Below, in pieces: positions 59,333 through 64,000 of a stretch of 64,000 nt of DNA. Below the pieces are notes generated by a model. The model did no database searches. It was not told the origin of the DNA and saw nothing but the letters and a program-made list of their open reading frames with translations. The stretch spans positions 112,398-176,397 of the forward strand of contig CAJNOI010000088.1 in NCBI GenBank assembly GCA_905250115.1, given 5' to 3'. Source of the DNA: Adineta steineri. Taxonomy: Eukaryota > Rotifera > Eurotatoria > Adinetida > Adinetidae. Position 1 is the first letter of the stretch, and each line of letters begins with the position of its first letter. The position numbers and the translations under genes are program-made.

Positions 59333-60665
59333 CTTTTCTCGGAAAAGATATGATCTTCCGTTAGAATGACAAGTTCGATTATCAACATGAAAGAAAACAT
59401 TTCTTGAAGTGAGTAATTGAAAAAGAGAGATACTTAATTTATTATTAATGCATACTGATGGATTAATTAATGGTTACTTTTTTTAGAAAAAGTCTTATCT
59501 ACTCATTTTTTCGATATTATTAAATAACTTGATAAGATAAATGTATTGAAGACATTTATAAATACATATGTAAATTATTATATTCTGCAGTGATTTTTAA
59601 CAGTATGACATGAAAAAATCATATAAATGCAAATCAAAGTTTATTCTCTCATAATATGCAATCAAGATACCATATTAGATACAGAATATTTTTCCATATA
59701 AGATAATATTAAGAACTCGTAATCTCTTCTCTAATTGAATTCAGACTATTTACAATATTACCGTAGTAAACAGCCTTCGGTATGCATAATAATAAACTAT
59801 ACGTTTATATACAATCAGACAAATATATTCTATAAAATAAACAATAAAAACGTTTTCTTCATTACACATAACTAAATTATCTCTATTGACATCAGTAGTT
59901 GTATATGATATTGATCTGTTTATTTATTAGCAAACATCATCTTTTCTCTTTCATGTTTGATTAACCTGAATACTTTATATCTTCTTCTAATCGAGTGTTA
60001 TTATTTATTAAGGATATAAGCAACATAATATTTAATATTATCTTAGTTAGTATCATGAAAATTCTAAAAGATAAAGACCATTTATATAATTTTTATTCAA
60101 ACTAATTCAGTCTTTGACCTTGAATAATTTGCATTTCAGAACAACTCATGTATGACTATCAATGGAAGATTTCCATAGATTATATATCACTAATATCTTT
60201 TAGTCCATATATCAATGACCTATTCAGTTATGAAAATGTATTGGATTTAAAATATTTGCTCGAGGTGCAAATTTACTCAATGAAATTCAAATACATGATT
60301 GTATTCATTAATCATAATACATCTGTTTAATATTTCATATAGTTTTGTATGAATGAAATTTATGAATTCATGTTTTATTTGTATGTTTGTGTTATATGGA
60401 AAGAAAAGAAACTATTGATTTAAGTCGAAGAGAACAAATTACTTTATAAGCCGAAACAGATAAGTATTTAAAGAAACATATGACAAATATACATTCCACA
60501 CAAAACACACATATAAGATCAGTGTGGAATGAAAAAAAAAGAAAAAGAAGGAAACTACAGACAAACATATAGAAGTAAACTACAATGAAATGAATGTACA
60601 ACATGTGAGAAGTGAAAAAAGAAAAGAAAGAAAAAGAACACAGTAATAATAGATTTGAATGCATG
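59333..60665. other. Intergenic region between CtBP 3' end and the Kv 5' end
   Basis: About 1.3 kb of AT-rich DNA. The last 300 bases are probably CtBP 3' UTR. No gene was recognised. Confidence 0.4.
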
Positions 60666-62904
<2,239 letters not shown>

Positions 62905-64000
62905 TCAACATTCGAAGCAATAATCAAAAACAAAAAGAAAGAAAAATTCGTTAAGATATTCAGCAGTACAAGAAAAACGATTAAATGACGGACTGACAAT
63001 CGATAATAGTAAGAACAAAGAGAAAACAAATAAACAAAATGGCAGCAATCCAGAAATAATTTAATTGGACTATTCAACCAATGGAGGAAAATATGATAGT
63101 CTAGATGGCGCTTTAAATTTTCGAAAAAAAGAAACAAATTTTATTTATTTAATAAAATTCAATCCAACGAAACAATTCTTGTGATAAATAATCTTATTGA
63201 AATATTCATATATAGAAATTGAATTATAGATGGCGATAAAAGTTTCTTTTACTATTCACGAAAAATTCAAAAGATTGAATGTTACATCGTATTTTGTTTC
63301 GATATTATCCACGATTTTTCGTTTATATAATATTCATTATAACCTTATGTGTACATTGCTTTTAGTCAAAGGATATATTTGAATGATGACTCGTTTACAT
63401 ATTCTGTTTCCGATTAATGCATATGCCAATTAATAATAGTACTTGACTTTTTCAGTACTATGATTACGCACGTTTTTTTAATTATTATGAGAGAAAAAAC
63501 TATACTGATATGACCGATGTTAATAATTAGACTTCCGAGTGTCTTTTGTTTACTGTTCATGTGAATATACATTCCAGAAAAGAAAAATGCCATTTTTTTG
63601 CATTAAAATACTTTGTCTGTCTTTAAAGTTTATACATTATCGAAAATGAAAATAATTTATCAAAATATATATGAAATATCGTCGCAAAAAAATGAGATAA
63701 TTGAGTTAGTTCATTTTGTGTAGATATATACTATGTCTAAACTGTAGTAAATGTTAAATGATTGCAGTTCGATTTAGACTTTTGCTAGTATTTACAATAG
63801 AAGTATAAACCAATAGATAATTATTTGTTACCTTGAATGTCTTTTCATGATACACTGAAAAACTAGTTTCGATTCTACTTGAATGAATAACCGATCTGTT
63901 TTAATTATATGCTTTGGTTGATTGCTTGAGTGACTCTGTTTGTCGTATTTTCACAATAGAAGAGTTCTTTTATTCATTCTTTTTTGACAATAGAATAAAA
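62905..64000. promoter_or_regulatory. Upstream region of CtBP with TAGATGGCG motifs
   Basis: No gene was seen. TAGATGGCGCTT at 63102 and TAGATGGCGATA at 63227 lie 200-330 bp upstream of the CtBP start and resemble the TAGATGTCGCTATT elements upstream of G3BP and the lactonase. Their core is the reverse of a YY1-like CGCCATCT. Confidence 0.4.

Overview
The window is AT-rich animal DNA. Most introns are about 45-60 bp, and twelve protein-coding genes have clear animal orthologues or animal-type architecture. The compact introns, splice acceptors lying just upstream of start codons (suggesting spliced-leader trans-splicing) and a lactonase family that is unusual in animals would fit a bdelloid rotifer. 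The species is an inference, not something the sequence proves. I rebuilt exon structures by hand from splice sites and reading phase. No rRNA, tRNA or CRISPR was seen.

Layout. 1-4.6 kb is accessory DNA: AT satellite, a degenerate tandem array, two copies of an unrecognised small coiled-coil gene family, gene relics and a hAT-type MITE. 4.96-21.1 kb is a dense housekeeping block: eIF2-gamma (-), RAB14 (+), G3BP (-), mLST8 (-), a PRELID1-like protein (-), a 7-bladed lactonase (-) and ANAPC2 (-). A TBC1D9-like RabGAP (-, 21.25-29.78 kb) lies 159 bp upstream of ANAPC2. It is intact by phase over 23 exons, but one intron is 3.7 kb and carries, on the opposite strand, a RUFY-type FYVE remnant, tandem repeats and two more copies of the small family. 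31-35 kb holds an inverted counterpart of that cargo (a fifth family copy and a second RUFY remnant), a hAT transposase scrap and a 23-bp minisatellite. From 35 kb come a METTL7/TMT1-like methyltransferase (+), a rhodopsin-type peptide GPCR (-), a small orphan (+), MCCC2 (-), RPS20 (-), an orphan single-pass membrane protein (-), a Shaker-type Kv1 channel with six candidate first exons (-, 49.4-59.2 kb) and CtBP (-).

The best candidate for something undescribed is the five-copy small-gene family. Its members share a leader, a 3' flank and a coiled-coil core. They occur beside repeats and inside a host intron, and one copy has lost the usual acceptor and start codon and reads instead from a start inside the old leader. 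Other points worth checking are an Arg in place of the catalytic His in CtBP, a phase break in ANAPC2 at an inflated intron holding a zinc-knuckle scrap, and the array of Kv first exons.
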